A stretch of 57,191 nucleotides of DNA from a virus. This document shows positions 56,872-57,191 of this stretch, in pieces. A program made the translations under genes and the position numbers. Positions within the stretch are counted from its first letter, which is position 1. Every line of letters starts with the position of its first letter. The stretch lies in the IMG/VR virus record IMGVR_UViG_3300024262_000034, positions 1-57,191 of that record. One strand, given 5' to 3'. The notes beneath the pieces are model-generated. The model was not told the DNA's origin. It did no database searches and was given only the letters and a program-made list of their open reading frames with translations.

Positions 56872-56899
56872 AGTATATCACAAAAATGAGAAAAGTCAA
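56872..56899 (-). promoter_or_regulatory. Strong capsid-gene promoter (TTGACT-N16-TATACT)
   Basis: TTGACT (56899-56894) and TATACT (56877-56872), 16 bp apart on the minus strand. It shares spacer and boxes with 32785. The -35 lies in the second arm of the terminator 56882-56929. The leader, about 100 nt, contains GTCCGATAAC on the plus strand at 56855, two copies of GGGTGATCC and the AGAAAGGATTACTT ribosome site. Confidence 0.88.
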
Positions 56900-56929
56900 G
56901 TAAAAAATTTAAATTTCTTGACTTTTCTC
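56882..56929 (-). terminator. Intrinsic terminator after the scaffold-like gene, overlapping the capsid promoter
   Basis: A perfect 13-bp inverted repeat (GAGAAAAGTCAAG at 56888-56900 with 56917-56929) is followed on the minus strand by A and five T (56886-56882). It starts 9 bp after the stop of gene 56938-57191. The stem contains the -35 hexamer of the capsid promoter. Confidence 0.85.
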
Positions 56930-56937
56930 CTAAGTGT

Positions 56938-57191
56938 TTATTTACCAGCCATTTGTGCAAGACCTTGAGAAATCTTATCCACCGAAGAAGCCTCACCCGT
57001 GTTCAAGGTTCTCCGGCCATCCACCGGATTTGCTCCACCACCGGGGCGTTTGTCTGATTTAAACAAATAATCATGCTTGCCAGAACTTTTCAAATCTTCC
57101 GCAAATTCAGCAACCGTCTTGTGCTCTCCAGCCCCATTAAACGCTACTTCACCATTGGCATCCAAAACTCGTGGTACAATACGACCATCAG
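56938..57191 (-). CDS. Capsid scaffold-like protein, 5' end missing
   Basis: The reading frame is open to the window edge, so the start lies beyond it. The visible 84 residues (VPRVLDANGEVAFNGAGEHKT, FAEDLKSSGKHDYLFKSD, GGGANPVDGRRTLN) match the C-terminal end of phage capsid scaffolding proteins, which end in a Gly-rich, basic stretch that binds the capsid shell. Its place just upstream of the capsid gene agrees. Confidence 0.72.
   Translation of the reverse strand, partial: DGRIVPRVLDANGEVAFNGAGEHKTVAEFAEDLKSSGKHDYLFKSDKRPGGGANPVDGRRTLNTGEASSVDKISQGLAQMAGK

Overview
The window is most of the genome of a tailed dsDNA bacteriophage with a long flexible (siphovirus-type) tail, but it is not complete. 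Every well supported gene lies on the minus strand, so transcription runs from high to low coordinates. The structural genes include a tape-measure protein, a -1 frameshifted tail-assembly chaperone pair, a DUF2163-type tail protein and an HK97-type capsid protein. Terminase, portal and most of the scaffold must lie beyond the right edge, where a scaffold-like gene is cut. No integrase, repressor, tRNA or CRISPR array was seen. A lipobox lipoprotein and a DUF2163-type tail tip suggest a Gram-negative host; the host species cannot be named.

Layout from right to left, in the order of transcription. Positions 57191-47086 hold head, connector and tail-tube genes: scaffold end, major capsid, connectors, a beta-helix protein, tail tube and chaperones. 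Positions 47086-37045 hold the tape measure and tail tip. Positions 37000-16268 hold DNA and nucleotide metabolism: an A1-like metallophosphoesterase, dNMP kinase, SNF2 helicase, SSB-like protein, ThyX, RecD/Dda helicase, class II ribonucleotide reductase, two HD hydrolases, an Rnl2-type RNA ligase, family A DNA polymerase, dCMP deaminase, a PD-(D/E)XK nuclease and a primase-helicase. Genes there usually overlap by ATGA, TAATG or TAGTG. Positions 16271-14616 hold an unusual cassette: a zinc ribbon, a pyruvoyl-type SpeD homologue and a DUF3326 protein. Positions 14600-320 hold many short, mostly unknown genes, visibly more AT-rich. Several were recovered that are under 60 codons, including a set of one-helix membrane proteins.

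The left 9 kb is broken by three gene-free repeat regions (1-240, about 2960-3600 and about 8740-9146). They are built from different short units of 9, 16, 17, 34 and 38 bp, yet they share word fragments. The 9-mer GTCCGATAA occurs about ten times there and once more in the leader of the capsid gene. This region also carries a family of sigma70-like promoters between short operons, several fused to the terminator or stop codon of the gene before. The best candidates for new biology are the repeat system with its shared 9-mer, the SpeD/DUF3326 cassette, the promoter-terminator fusions, the HhH-glycosylase-like protein at 1151, the kinase-like protein at 12915 and the membrane-anchored serine protease at 28181.
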